NCBI RefSeq assembly: GCF_000226295.1
Contig: NC_016024.1
Span: 2,525,501-2,589,500 of the forward strand
DNA from: Chloracidobacterium thermophilum B
GTDB taxonomy: Bacteria; Acidobacteriota; Blastocatellia; Chloracidobacteriales; Chloracidobacteriaceae
DNA: 64,000 bases
Direction: 5' to 3'
Shown: positions 17,895 to 27,039 of the stretch, piece after piece
Layout of the letters: every line of letters begins with the position of its first letter
How positions within the stretch are numbered: the first letter of the stretch is position 1
Notes under the pieces: generated by a model
Database searches by the model: none
What the model was told of the DNA's origin: nothing
Seen by the model: the letters and a program-made list of their open reading frames with translations, nothing else
Made by a program: the position numbers and the translations under genes

Positions 17895-18404
17895 TCAGGT
17901 GGCCGCCAGCAGCCGGAGTTGCTTTGGCGTGAGAAACCACCGCAGCGTCGCCTTGCCGCCGCCCAGCCCGAAGCGCCCGTCCACGCGGCAGAGAGCGCCT
18001 TTTTTGAAGTCCAGGCGGTCGGCATCGAGGCTTCCCCAGACCAGAAAGGCCACCAGCCGGCTCAGGTCAGGCTCATGCCCGACCAGCAGGACGCTGCTGC
18101 CGCGTTCCAGACGCAGCAGCGCCTGGATGACCCGTTCCGGTGCGGCACCCAGGGCGAGTTCCGGGACTTCCCGCAGGCAATGGGGCTTTTTGAGGACTTC
18201 CGCCACGATGTCCGCTGTCTGGCGCGCGCGTGCCAGCGGACTTGTCCAGATGGCGTCGAAGTCGAGTTCCAGCCGGCGCATGGCCTGGGCGGCCGCCCGC
18301 GTGTTGGCACGGCCTTCCGCCGTCAGTGTCCGTTCGGCATCCGTGCGCGAGCCATCGGCCCCCACGTCGTGGGCAATGGCGTGGCGCATCAGGTACAGTT
18401 CCAT
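17895..18404 (-). CDS. sixA: SixA-type phosphohistidine phosphatase
   Basis: This 169-residue histidine-phosphatase-superfamily protein has LMRHAIA at residues 5-11 (catalytic His in RHA), SPLARARQTADIV, and the second His in VGHEPDLSRL. It is the short form, lacking the extra subdomains of phosphoglycerate mutase, as in SixA. SixA removes phosphate from histidine in phosphotransfer domains. It is convergent with the ABC ATPase gene (11 bp apart) and divergent from the prephenate dehydratase gene, with about 53 bp between their starts. Confidence 0.85.
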   Translation of the reverse strand: MELYLMRHAIAHDVGADGSRTDAERTLTAEGRANTRAAAQAMRRLELDFDAIWTSPLARARQTADIVAEVLKKPHCLREVPELALGAAPERVIQALLRLERGSSVLLVGHEPDLSRLVAFLVWGSLDADRLDFKKGALCRVDGRFGLGGGKATLRWFLTPKQLRLLAAT

Positions 18405-18457
18405 GGCAAGTCACCTCTTTTCCTGAGCAAAGCATCGGCCGGCGGGAGCGCCAGGCA

Positions 18458-19039
18458 ATGACCACCGAAACCAACCTACCATCCCCGGCTTCCGCGCCGC
18501 GTGTGGCATTTCAGGGCGAACCGGGTGCGTACAGTGAAATGGCCGCGGCCCGGTTCGGGCTTCCACAGCCCTACCCGACCTTTGCCCGGGTGTGCGCCGC
18601 CCTGCTCGCACGGGAGGTCGAGTTGGGCGTCCTGCCGACGGAAAATGCCATTGCCGGCCCCGTTCCTGAAGTGCAACAGCTTCTCGCCACCCAGCCGCTG
18701 GTCGTGGTCACGACGCTGTGGCTCCCCATCGAACACTGCCTGCTGGGGCTGCCGGACGCCACGTTGGCCACGGCAACCCACGTTCTGTCGCACTGGCAGG
18801 CGCTGCGGCAGTGCCGCCGCTTTCTGGCCCGGCATCCGCACCTGCGCGCCACAACGGTCTATGACACCGCCGGCGCAGCGCGGCTGGTGCGGCAACAGGC
18901 GCGGCCCAACCTGCTGGCGATTGCCTCGCGCCAGGCCGCCCGGCACTACGGGTTACAGGTTGTGGCCGCGCAGATTGCCGACCGCCCGGACAACGCCACC
19001 CACTTCGTTCTGTGCCGCGCTGCGGCAGGCACTCCATAA
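18458..19039 (+). CDS. pheA: Prephenate dehydratase-like protein without ACT domain
   Basis: This 193-residue protein matches only the catalytic domain of prephenate dehydratase (phenylalanine synthesis): VAFQGEPGAYSEMAA, then LPTENAIAGPV and a second lobe ending DNATHFVLCR. The usual TRF active-site motif is THF, keeping the Thr but replacing the Arg. No ACT domain follows, so allosteric control by phenylalanine is not expected; typical bacterial enzymes have about 280 residues. The ATG at 18458 sits where homology begins. It may be an authentic short enzyme, or a related enzyme with altered activity. Confidence 0.72.
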   Translation: MTTETNLPSPASAPRVAFQGEPGAYSEMAAARFGLPQPYPTFARVCAALLAREVELGVLPTENAIAGPVPEVQQLLATQPLVVVTTLWLPIEHCLLGLPDATLATATHVLSHWQALRQCRRFLARHPHLRATTVYDTAGAARLVRQQARPNLLAIASRQAARHYGLQVVAAQIADRPDNATHFVLCRAAAGTP

Positions 19040-19050
19040 CAGCCGGGCAG

Positions 19051-19065
19051 GCCGTCTCCGACGGC
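19051..19065. terminator. Small hairpin between convergent genes
   Basis: GCCGTC-TCC-GACGGC is a perfect 6-bp stem between the convergent genes ending at 19039 and 19073. No T-tract follows on either strand, so its use as a terminator is uncertain. Confidence 0.3.
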
Positions 19066-19072
19066 GGCGCAC

Positions 19073-22000
19073 TCAGATTGCCTCTCCGTTCCGGGACGGG
19101 GATGGCAGCGCCACACGGAATCCGAACACCGTGATGTCATCCCGTTGGGCTTCAGCCCCCATGTGGGCCGCCAGCTCGGCTTCGAGCCGGACACACTGCT
19201 CGGCCGGCAGCAGCCCGGACACGCTGACCAGCACTTCCAGCAGGCGGCGCGCCCCGAACTTCTTTCCCCGGTCATTTGACTGGTCGGCAAAGCCGTCCGT
19301 GGTGAGATACAGCATCATGCCGGGCATCAGCGTCACCTGCTGCTGGGTGAAGCGCCGGGGGCTGCGTTCACGGCTGCTGCCGCCGACCGTCGCCCGGTCG
19401 CCTTTGAGTTCGGTCAGTACGCCGTCGGCCACAAGGTAGAGCGGTCGGCGCGCCCCGGCAAAAGTCAACCGCCCCGTTTCCCGCTGCAGGGTGCAGACGG
19501 CGGCATCCATCCCGTCCATCAGCGCTTGGCGTTCGCCCTGCCTGAGCACGCGCTGAATTCCGTGATGAAGCTGGTGCAGAATCTCGGCCGGCTGCCGTAC
19601 GCCCTGGTCAGCCACGATTTTCCCAAGCAGGTCACTCCCAATCGTGGACATAAACGCTCCCGGCACACCGTGACCGGTACAGTCGGCCACGACCAGCACC
19701 ACTTCCCCATCCTGCTGGTGCAGCCAGTAAAAATCGCCCGATACGATGTCCTTTGGCTTCCACAGGACGAAATGCTCGCCCAGTGCCGCCGTCAGTGTCT
19801 CGGCCGAAGGCAGCATCGCCTGCTGAATTGCCCGGGCATAGCTCAGGCTTTCCAGCATCTCATGCCGCTGGGTTTCGATTTCCAGGTTGCGCGCAGCAAG
19901 TTCCTCGTTCTTGCGCGTCACTTCCTGCGTTCGTTCGGCAACCTTCTCCTCCAGCCACCGGGTACGCGCCACCAACTGCCGCAGCCGCCAGCGCACGCCA
20001 CCGTACAGCGCCAGCCCGCCCAGCGTGACAAACCCGATGCAGGCCGGCCACGTCTGCCACCACGGCGGCCGTATCTCCAGCGTCAGCAATGGCTTTCCAG
20101 TCCCCCACACGCCGTCGTGATTGGCCGCCATCACCCAGAACCGATACTGCCCCGGCGGGAGATTCGTGTAACTCACCTCCCGGCGCTCTCCCATGTCGCG
20201 CCACTCACGGTCGAAGCCTTCCAGCCGACACCGGTAGCGATTGTCTTCCGGGACGTGAAAATCCAGCCCGGCGTAACCAAGGTCAAGGGCATTCCGGTCA
20301 TGCGGCAGCCTGAGCGCCATACCTTCCCACGCCGGCTGCGCCACGCCGCTGACCCGCACCTCCGTCAACACCACCGGCGGCGGGACCGGGTTGTTCACCA
20401 GATTGGACGGATGAAACACGTTGAGACCATTCGTGCCACCAAAAAACAGTTCCCCACGGGCATTGCGAAAGGCTGAAACGCGGTTGAATTCCGGCCCCTG
20501 AAGCCCATCGGCCACGGTGTAGGACCGGAAGTGCATCCTGACCGGGTCGAAGTGCACGATGCCGGCGTCGCTGCTGAGCCAGAAGGTTCCATCCGCGTCG
20601 GGAAACATCGCATAGCAGTTGTTGTGTGGCAGACCGTCCCGTTCCGTGATGTGGGTGAAGGTTTCCCGCGCGGCATCGAAGCGGCACAGCCCGGCCCCTT
20701 TCGTCACCATCCACAGCGTTCCCTCCCGGCCCTCGGCAAAGTGCGTGACATAAGGCATGCCATATTCCGGTCGTGTGTCCACGCGATACTCCCGGTACGA
20801 CTGGTGCACCGGGTCGTAGCGCAGGGCGCGATAGGCCAGGCCAATCCACATCTGTCCATCCCGTGGCGAGACATGGATGGTCTGAACATCAATCCGTCGT
20901 ACGGACGAGGCCTGCTGCACATCAGGCGTGTGGTCCCGGCATTGCCGTCGGTCGGGTGAGATTTCGTACAGGCCTTCTGCGCCGCCGACCCAGAGCGCGC
21001 CCCGGGCGTCTTCATATATGACCTGTACCCACACCTTGCCCGGCAGCGCCGGCAGGCTCTGGAAGCTTCCCCGCACCCGGTCCAGCCGCTGGAGGCCGAA
21101 CGTTGTTCCCACCCACAGGTCGCCCCGCCGGTCTTCATACACGGCCCAGACCTCATCTGAACGCAATCCCCGGGGATCGGCAGGGCGGGCGCGGTATCGC
21201 GTCACACGGCTGGTCTGCCGGTCAAGGCAGTTAAGGCCGCCGTGCTGGGTCGCCACCCAGACGTTCCCCTGCCGGTCTTCAAAGATGCCCCGGATGTAGT
21301 CATTCGACAGGGAGTTTTCGTCAAAAGGGTGATGCCGATAGAGTTCAAACCGGTTGCGGGTCGGGCAGAAGCAGAACAGTCCGGCAACGGCATCGCCAAA
21401 CCACAGCACGCCGGCACGGTCGCGCAACACGCAGTCCAACTTGGACGTGACCAAAGCGCCCGGGCGTTTCGGATTGGGCGCAAACGTCTGACAGGTGCGG
21501 CGGTGGAGATCGAGTTGCTGAAGCAGGCCGCCGGGTCTGCCCAACCAGACGGTCTGGTCTTCCCACAGGAGCACTGCCGCCCTGGATTGTCCCACAGCCA
21601 CTTCCGTCGGCAGGGCATCCAGTGCCCTGCCCATCGTATCCAGTTGCATTACGCAACGTTCCCGGACCGGGTCGAACAGTGCCAGGGCGGAATCCCCCAC
21701 GGCCAGGCGCAGCCAGCCCTCCGGCGTCATTCCATGGATTCGCCATCCTCCACCCTCCACGCCATCCTTTGAAACCAGCGCCGGAAACACCACCCTTGCC
21801 TCCCCGGCTGCCGGATCGAACCGCAGCACTCCACCCGCGCCGGAAAGCCAAAGTTGCCCCTCCCGATCTTCAAAGGTCTGATACACACCGCGGCCGGGTA
21901 TGTTCAAATCGCAGCGGCGGAAGTCTTCCCGCTGGCGGTCCAGTCGCCACAAGCCACCTTCGGCGCACACCCACAGGATGCCCTGCCGGTCTTCATAAAA

Positions 22001-22075
22001 ACTGTGGATTCGCTCGTACCGCGACTGGCTCGCGTAGCCAACAAAGGTAGCGGGTTTCATACAGTTGATGAACAA
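19073..22075 (-). CDS. Two-component-type propeller protein with SpoIIE-like PP2C phosphatase
   Basis: About 1000 residues in one frame. Residues 20-560 contain repeated blades of the regulator-propeller kind (FYEDRQGILWV, FEDREGQLWLSG, IFEDRQGNVWVATQHGG). A Y_Y_Y domain (about 570-660), one transmembrane segment (about 670-690) and a coiled coil follow. The SpoIIE/PP2C phosphatase (about 740-990) has VSGDFYW, VVADCTGHGVPGAFMS, LYLTTDGFADQ and QRDDITVFG. The propeller would sense a signal and the phosphatase would dephosphorylate an anti-sigma-antagonist-like protein. The only start in frame is a TTG at 22075; the natural N-terminus is in another frame (21993-22346). Confidence 0.8.
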   Translation of the reverse strand: MFINCMKPATFVGYASQSRYERIHSFYEDRQGILWVCAEGGLWRLDRQREDFRRCDLNIPGRGVYQTFEDREGQLWLSGAGGVLRFDPAAGEARVVFPALVSKDGVEGGGWRIHGMTPEGWLRLAVGDSALALFDPVRERCVMQLDTMGRALDALPTEVAVGQSRAAVLLWEDQTVWLGRPGGLLQQLDLHRRTCQTFAPNPKRPGALVTSKLDCVLRDRAGVLWFGDAVAGLFCFCPTRNRFELYRHHPFDENSLSNDYIRGIFEDRQGNVWVATQHGGLNCLDRQTSRVTRYRARPADPRGLRSDEVWAVYEDRRGDLWVGTTFGLQRLDRVRGSFQSLPALPGKVWVQVIYEDARGALWVGGAEGLYEISPDRRQCRDHTPDVQQASSVRRIDVQTIHVSPRDGQMWIGLAYRALRYDPVHQSYREYRVDTRPEYGMPYVTHFAEGREGTLWMVTKGAGLCRFDAARETFTHITERDGLPHNNCYAMFPDADGTFWLSSDAGIVHFDPVRMHFRSYTVADGLQGPEFNRVSAFRNARGELFFGGTNGLNVFHPSNLVNNPVPPPVVLTEVRVSGVAQPAWEGMALRLPHDRNALDLGYAGLDFHVPEDNRYRCRLEGFDREWRDMGERREVSYTNLPPGQYRFWVMAANHDGVWGTGKPLLTLEIRPPWWQTWPACIGFVTLGGLALYGGVRWRLRQLVARTRWLEEKVAERTQEVTRKNEELAARNLEIETQRHEMLESLSYARAIQQAMLPSAETLTAALGEHFVLWKPKDIVSGDFYWLHQQDGEVVLVVADCTGHGVPGAFMSTIGSDLLGKIVADQGVRQPAEILHQLHHGIQRVLRQGERQALMDGMDAAVCTLQRETGRLTFAGARRPLYLVADGVLTELKGDRATVGGSSRERSPRRFTQQQVTLMPGMMLYLTTDGFADQSNDRGKKFGARRLLEVLVSVSGLLPAEQCVRLEAELAAHMGAEAQRDDITVFGFRVALPSPSRNGEAI

Positions 22076-22346
22076 AGTTGCCCGGCAGGGAGCCGGGTTG
22101 GTCGGGCTGGTGGCGATACACCCTGAAGGTCCGCCCGTCGTAACGATTCAGTCCGTCTTCGGTGCCAATCCAGAGAAAGCCACGCTGGTCCTGCCAGAGG
22201 CAATGAATCGCATCACTGGACAGCCCTTGTTCACGGGTGAACCGCTCGAAGACGGTCGTCGCCGGACGTGGGTCGCCCAGGGCAGACAGAAGCGCCATCT
22301 GCCAGCCCATCAGGAGCACAAGACTACGGAGCCACCACCATCGCAT
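21993..22346 (-). pseudogene. Out-of-frame N-terminus of the propeller/SpoIIE protein
   Basis: From the ATG at 22346 this frame encodes a hydrophobic signal segment (MRWWWLRSLVLLMGW) and propeller blade 1: GLSSDAIHCLWQDQRGFLWI, then DGLNRYDG. It reaches NFVHQLYE, the start of the next blade, and then runs into unrelated sequence and a stop at 21993. The main frame is open from about 22154 and resumes recognisable blade sequence near 22010. The likeliest reading is one gene of about 1090 codons broken by an out-of-frame deletion or a sequencing error. If real, the downstream protein lacks its export signal. Confidence 0.65.
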
Positions 22347-22513
22347 GGGAAATACGTCGACACCCCGTTGCCTGTCCCGGACAGGGTGCACACGGAAATG
22401 CCTTGCAAGAGCGTCAGCTTACACACGCCGGGGGCACGAGTGTAACCACCGCCACACAACCGGGCAGCACTTTTTCACAGCCCTGGGCTGATGTCTATCC
22501 AGCCGTGCCCGGG

Positions 22514-23503
22514 TCAGCCGGGCATCTCGCTGAGGGCGGCAGCAAAGAGCGGAATGAGCAGCTCGTGATGCCCCGTCAGGGCAATGCCGCGGCCGCGGCT
22601 GCCGGCCACCGGACGGCGTACGACGTTGGTCAGCGGGCGATAGTGCTGGATGAAATCAAAGTTGACCGTCGTGAAGTCGGTCAACGGATAGCCCAAGTTG
22701 CGCACCGTCGTCACAGCCTTGAGAAACACTTCCGGCAGGATGACGGCCGAACCGAAGTTCAGGTACACGCCGCCGTCATGCAGTTCCCGCACGAGGCTGC
22801 ACAGCAGGCGGAAGTCGTGGTGCGTGGCCGCGCCGATGTGCGCCCCGACGGCCGTAGGGTGAATGTGCGTGATGTCCGTGCCGATGGCGACGTGTACCGT
22901 AACCGGGATGCGCCGCCGGTATGCCTGGACGAGCACCGACTGGTCGGCGTAAGGCGGCTGTGCCGCTTCCAGCCAGCGGCCAAGTGCCTCGCCCAGCCCG
23001 ATGCCATCCGCTGCGGCGGCTGTGCAGGCGGCATTGATGCCCCGCCCGGTTTCCTCCGCGCCACCAAAAGCGCCGCGCCCCAGGGTGGCATCCACGTCTT
23101 CCGAAGTCGCCCCGACGAGCGCAATTTCAAAGTCGTGAATGGCGCTTGACCCGTTGCCGGCAAGGGCCGTAATGAAACCCCGCGCCATGAGGTCAATCAG
23201 GATGGGGCCCAGCCCACACTTGATGACGTGGCCGCCGAAACCGGCAATCACCGCGCGCCCCCGGCTCCGGGCAGACCGCACGGCCGTAACGGCGGCGCGC
23301 AGTTCATTGACGGCAAGCAGGTTGGGCAGGGAAGCGAAAAAGGTCTGGAGACTCGCCCCCGGCGGACATGGACGGGACAGATCACGCGCCGAAACCTTGC
23401 TCGGACGTTCCGCCAGCGGATAAGTGTTCAGTCCCGTGAACTCCAGCGGCGGCGTGGCATAGCAACTTTTCGGCGGCAGATCATCCACGACAACGCACCT
23501 CAA
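22514..23503 (-). CDS. Deoxyhypusine synthase-like protein
   Basis: This 329-residue protein has a Rossmann-like NAD-binding pattern: VIAGFGGHVIKCGLGPILID, then ALAGNGSSAIHDFEIALVG and a late NFGSAVILPEVFL. I associate these with bacterial deoxyhypusine synthase-like proteins, whose substrates are usually unknown since bacteria lack eIF5A. A TTG at 23503 overlaps the upstream kinase stop, and a GTG at 23488 has GAGG nine bases before it; either could be the start. Coupling to the kinase gene upstream suggests co-expression. The assignment is at fold level only. Confidence 0.5.
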   Translation of the reverse strand: MRCVVVDDLPPKSCYATPPLEFTGLNTYPLAERPSKVSARDLSRPCPPGASLQTFFASLPNLLAVNELRAAVTAVRSARSRGRAVIAGFGGHVIKCGLGPILIDLMARGFITALAGNGSSAIHDFEIALVGATSEDVDATLGRGAFGGAEETGRGINAACTAAAADGIGLGEALGRWLEAAQPPYADQSVLVQAYRRRIPVTVHVAIGTDITHIHPTAVGAHIGAATHHDFRLLCSLVRELHDGGVYLNFGSAVILPEVFLKAVTTVRNLGYPLTDFTTVNFDFIQHYRPLTNVVRRPVAGSRGRGIALTGHHELLIPLFAAALSEMPG

Positions 23504-25971
23504 CTCCCGGCAGGGGCCGCCTGCAACAGCTCACCGCGTGGCAGGAAAATGCGGAAGGTTGTCCCTTTGCCGACTTCGCTTTCGACGGTGATGAACCCTT
23601 TGTTCTGGGCAATGATGCCTTCAACCACGGACAGGCCCAGCCCCGTGCCCTTACCGACGGGTTTGGTCGTGAAAAACGGCTCGAAGATGCGCTGGCGCAC
23701 CTCCTCGCTCATCCCCGTGCCGGTATCGGACACGGCCAGCATGACGTAGGGGTGCATCTGCATGGTTTCGTCGCGGACGGCCTTCCGCCGGAACATTGCC
23801 CGGCTGCGCGTTTCCGGCCGGGCCTCATGCCAGACATTGAGTGTCATCAGCGTCAGCGTACCGCCCTTGGGCATGGCATCCCGCGCATTGACGGCCAGGT
23901 TTGTCAGCACCTGCTCCAGTTGTTGCCGGTCAGCCACCACGATGCCCAAATCCGGCGACAGGTCGGTGACGAGGGTAATGTGCGGCTCCAGCAGCGGGCG
24001 CAGCATACGGACGGCATCGAGTACCAGATCATTGAGATTGAGGGGTGCAAGCTGCTGCGGCTGTTTGCGCCCGAAGGCCAGCAACTGCCCGGTCAGGACG
24101 GAAGCCCGCGAAACGGCCGTCAGAATGTCCCTGGCGTAGCGGTGGAGCAGATCAGGCGAGGAACGCTCGACCGAAGTCGGCGCAAGGCGGCGTTCGAGCA
24201 GACCGGCGTACCCGGCAACAACCGTCAACAGGTTGTTGAACTCGTGGGCAATCCCGGCGGCCAATTGTCCCGCGGCTTCCATTTTCTGGGCATGCCGCAC
24301 CTGTTCTTCCAGCAGGCGCTGCTGGGTGATGTCCTCGATCATGCCCAGCAGGTACTGTGGCTGCTCCTCGCCGTTGCGCAAGGCTACGACCGTCAGCCGT
24401 CCCCATACCACCTGACCATGTTTGGTAAGGTAGCGTCTTTCCGTCTGAAAACTGGACAGCTTGGCGTCTTCGACCAGCCGGCGGGCCAGGCGCATGGACT
24501 CTTCAGTGTCTTCAGGCGGAATGAAATCCGTATGCGGCCGTCCGACGATCTCTTCCGGCGCGTAGCCCAGCCACTCACAAACCGCACGATTGGCACGCAA
24601 AATCTGTCCGGTCAGCGACACGAGGACAATGCCCAGTGGGGCGGCATCGAAAATCCGGCGGAAACGTTCCTCACTTTCGCGCAGGGCGCGTTCGGACAGC
24701 CGCCGCTCGGTCAGGTCCCGCCCAATCCCCTGAAAGGCCACCGGCGTGCCGTTTTCCAGCACGAGCCAGGTGATCATCTCCAGGGTAATCCGGCGGCCGT
24801 CGCGGGCCAGCAGGGTTGCCTCATAGCGAACCGTTGTTTCCGTGCCATCGAGCAGGGGTTTGATGGCCGCCAGTGCAACCGGGCGGCTTTCCGGCAGGAG
24901 GAGGTCCACCACATTGATGGAACGCGCCTCGTCCCGCCGATACCCGAACAGCTTTTCCGCTGCCGGATTGATGTCCAGAACGTGACCCTGCAGGTCATGG
25001 CAGTAAATGACATCCTGGGCGCTGTCAAACAGGGTGCGATAGCGCGCCTCGCTTTCGCGCAGGGCTTTTTCCATCTGCCGGCGCTTGGTCACGTCCCGCG
25101 CCGTGCCGTGGATGCCTACCGGTACGCCGTGCTCATAAAACAGCCGGGAGCTGATTTCGAGCGTAACGCGCTGTCCGTTTTTGGCAATGACATCGAGTTC
25201 GTACTGTGTCGTTTCCGTCTTCCCGGCGAGTTTGTCGGCAATGGCTTGCAGCGCCCGCGCCCGGTGCTCCGGCGTAACGATGTGGGTCAGCGTCAGGTGC
25301 CTGGTATCCGCCGGGGTGTAGCCCAAAACCCGCTCGACCTTGCGGTTGATGGAGAGAAAACGGCCCTCGAAGTCGTGGACATAGACGATGTCGTTGGCAT
25401 TCTCGAACAGGTCACGGTAGCGCGCTTCGCTTTCACGCAACGCCTGCTCGATGTGCTTGCGGTTGGTGATGTCGCGCAAGATACCCTGGATGGCGACTGG
25501 CCGGCCATCCCGAAACAGAAGCCGGGAGTTGACTTCAAGCGTCACCCGCCGCCCATCCTTGGCGATGAAATCCGCCTCGTAGTGCAACTCGACGTTCCCG
25601 CCTTCAACTTTGTCACGCAGCGCCCGGCGTACCCGTTCGCGGTGCTCAGGAACGACGAGGTGTGAAAACTCCCGCACCGACATCGCCTGAATTTCCTCGG
25701 CGCTGTAGCCCAGAATGCGCTCGCCGGCCGGACTCCAGGCCAGACGGCGGCCATCGAGTCCCAGTACGAGGATGATGTCGGAAGCGCCGTCAAAGATTTC
25801 CCGGTAACGCAGTTCGCTTTCGCGCAGGGACTGAATCGTCCGGCCGGCTTCCTGCAGCGCCGCTTCAAGCTGGGCGATGCGCTGCTGTGCTGCCGCCAAG
25901 GACGTGTCCCCGGCTGGCAGCGGCTCACACTGACCTTCAAAACCGGTTGCCGTCCCAGCTTCGTCCATCAT
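23500..25971 (-). CDS. Multi-PAS sensor histidine kinase
   Basis: This 823-residue soluble kinase has an N-terminal coiled coil and four consecutive PAS domains (about 50-170, 175-300, 305-420, 430-550), each starting with an ESEARYR- or ESEERFR-like linker and ending in DITNRK-type sequence. The HisKA dimerisation domain has the phosphorylatable His in GIAHEFNNLL. The HATPase domain has NLAVNARDAMPKGG, VSDTGTGMS and GKGTGLGLS. No transmembrane segment or receiver domain is seen, so it probably senses a cytoplasmic signal and passes phosphate to a separate regulator. It ends overlapping the next gene's start. Confidence 0.92.
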   Translation of the reverse strand: MMDEAGTATGFEGQCEPLPAGDTSLAAAQQRIAQLEAALQEAGRTIQSLRESELRYREIFDGASDIILVLGLDGRRLAWSPAGERILGYSAEEIQAMSVREFSHLVVPEHRERVRRALRDKVEGGNVELHYEADFIAKDGRRVTLEVNSRLLFRDGRPVAIQGILRDITNRKHIEQALRESEARYRDLFENANDIVYVHDFEGRFLSINRKVERVLGYTPADTRHLTLTHIVTPEHRARALQAIADKLAGKTETTQYELDVIAKNGQRVTLEISSRLFYEHGVPVGIHGTARDVTKRRQMEKALRESEARYRTLFDSAQDVIYCHDLQGHVLDINPAAEKLFGYRRDEARSINVVDLLLPESRPVALAAIKPLLDGTETTVRYEATLLARDGRRITLEMITWLVLENGTPVAFQGIGRDLTERRLSERALRESEERFRRIFDAAPLGIVLVSLTGQILRANRAVCEWLGYAPEEIVGRPHTDFIPPEDTEESMRLARRLVEDAKLSSFQTERRYLTKHGQVVWGRLTVVALRNGEEQPQYLLGMIEDITQQRLLEEQVRHAQKMEAAGQLAAGIAHEFNNLLTVVAGYAGLLERRLAPTSVERSSPDLLHRYARDILTAVSRASVLTGQLLAFGRKQPQQLAPLNLNDLVLDAVRMLRPLLEPHITLVTDLSPDLGIVVADRQQLEQVLTNLAVNARDAMPKGGTLTLMTLNVWHEARPETRSRAMFRRKAVRDETMQMHPYVMLAVSDTGTGMSEEVRQRIFEPFFTTKPVGKGTGLGLSVVEGIIAQNKGFITVESEVGKGTTFRIFLPRGELLQAAPAGS

Positions 25972-25975
25972 TGGC

Positions 25976-26293
25976 TTATGCGCGCTCTTCCACCGTGGTC
26001 AGACGGTCGCCGGCGTAAAAGCCATAGCGCCCCGCAATCTGCTCGTAGCCCGGTTTTGGGCTTGGATACACCCAGGCCACCTGCGGCGTCGCATGTGCGC
26101 CGTCGTCAAAGTTCACCCAGTTGCACGTGCCTTTGTAACCGCACGTGTAGGTGTTGGCCGTCACCTTGAGCACGTCCTGATTGACGGCCGCCGGCGCAAA
26201 ATACCAGTTGCCTTCAAAGGCAAGCACCTGGTTGGGATCATCCGTTGTGGCAAGCACAGTTCCCGTCGCGCGTTCCTTGATTGTCACCCGCAT
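25976..26293 (-). CDS. DUF427 domain protein
   Basis: This 105-residue protein has the DUF427 beta-rich pattern: FEGNWYFAPAAV, then YTCGYKGTCNWVNF and VAWVYPSPKPGY, with YGFYAG near the end. The family is widespread and uncharacterised. The ATG at 26293 (MRVTIKERATGTVLA) coincides with the start of family similarity; the frame continues upstream to 26425 without homology. The kinase ATG lies 5 bp beyond its stop, so the two probably share a transcript. Confidence 0.8.
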   Translation of the reverse strand: MRVTIKERATGTVLATTDDPNQVLAFEGNWYFAPAAVNQDVLKVTANTYTCGYKGTCNWVNFDDGAHATPQVAWVYPSPKPGYEQIAGRYGFYAGDRLTTVEERA

Positions 26294-26550
26294 ATTTTGA
26301 CACCACTGACTGAACCTACGGTTTCGGGAACGGCCGTCTGCCGGCCGCAAAACATCGTGATAGTAACACTTGAAGGCGTTCTGGCGCTGGTTGCGTTCCG
26401 CATCATAGCGCGATTTGCCGCTCATGCCAGCACGGGCAGTCCGAACATCTGGCAGCAGCGGCTACCCTCGTGGCAACGTTTGGCGTACAGTTACGCCCAC
26501 TCACGAACCGGCCACAACGGTCACTGGCAGTCTGGAGGTTGCGCTGCACG

Positions 26551-27039
26551 ATGACGGACCCGGCTTCAACGTCACCCCCCGCACCGGTCGTTTTTCGCCA
26601 GACCTTTCTTTTTGTCGGGCTGTGGTATGGGTTGGCTGTGGTGCTCACGCTGATTCTGGTTGTTCTGGGTGGCATTGTGGAAGCCCTCATCTGGACGCGC
26701 CTGGCTCCGGCTGTTCCCTTTCTCACGATTGGCCTCTGCCTGGTGCCCTTTGGCGTGGCGCTGTGGAAACATGCCCACCAGTGGGCTGAAACCTACACGC
26801 TGACACCGGACAAAATCGAAATCAGCACCGGGATTTTCTCCAAAACGGTACGCAACATCCCCCTCTCCAAAGTGCAGGACGTGACCGTGGAGCAGACGCT
26901 GCTGCAACGCCTGTTTGGGTTGGGCCATGTGATTGTGGACAGCGCCGCCGCGACAGGAAACATCACCCTGCGGCATATTCATCAACCACGCGCCGTGGCA
27001 GATCAGATTCTCCAGCGCGCCGGAGTCCAACACCCATGA
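26551..27039 (+). CDS. Bacterial PH-domain (bPH2) membrane protein
   Basis: This 162-residue protein has two hydrophobic helices (about residues 18-42 and 50-72) followed by a bacterial pleckstrin-homology domain: YTLTPDKIEISTGIFSKTVRNIPLSKVQDVTVEQTLLQRLFGLG. The pattern matches YdbS/YdbT-type proteins, whose role is unclear. The ATG at 26551 has GGAGG in a good position; an in-frame ATG at 26470 does not. The stop overlaps the next gene's start (ATGA), indicating coupling. Confidence 0.8.
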   Translation: MTDPASTSPPAPVVFRQTFLFVGLWYGLAVVLTLILVVLGGIVEALIWTRLAPAVPFLTIGLCLVPFGVALWKHAHQWAETYTLTPDKIEISTGIFSKTVRNIPLSKVQDVTVEQTLLQRLFGLGHVIVDSAAATGNITLRHIHQPRAVADQILQRAGVQHP

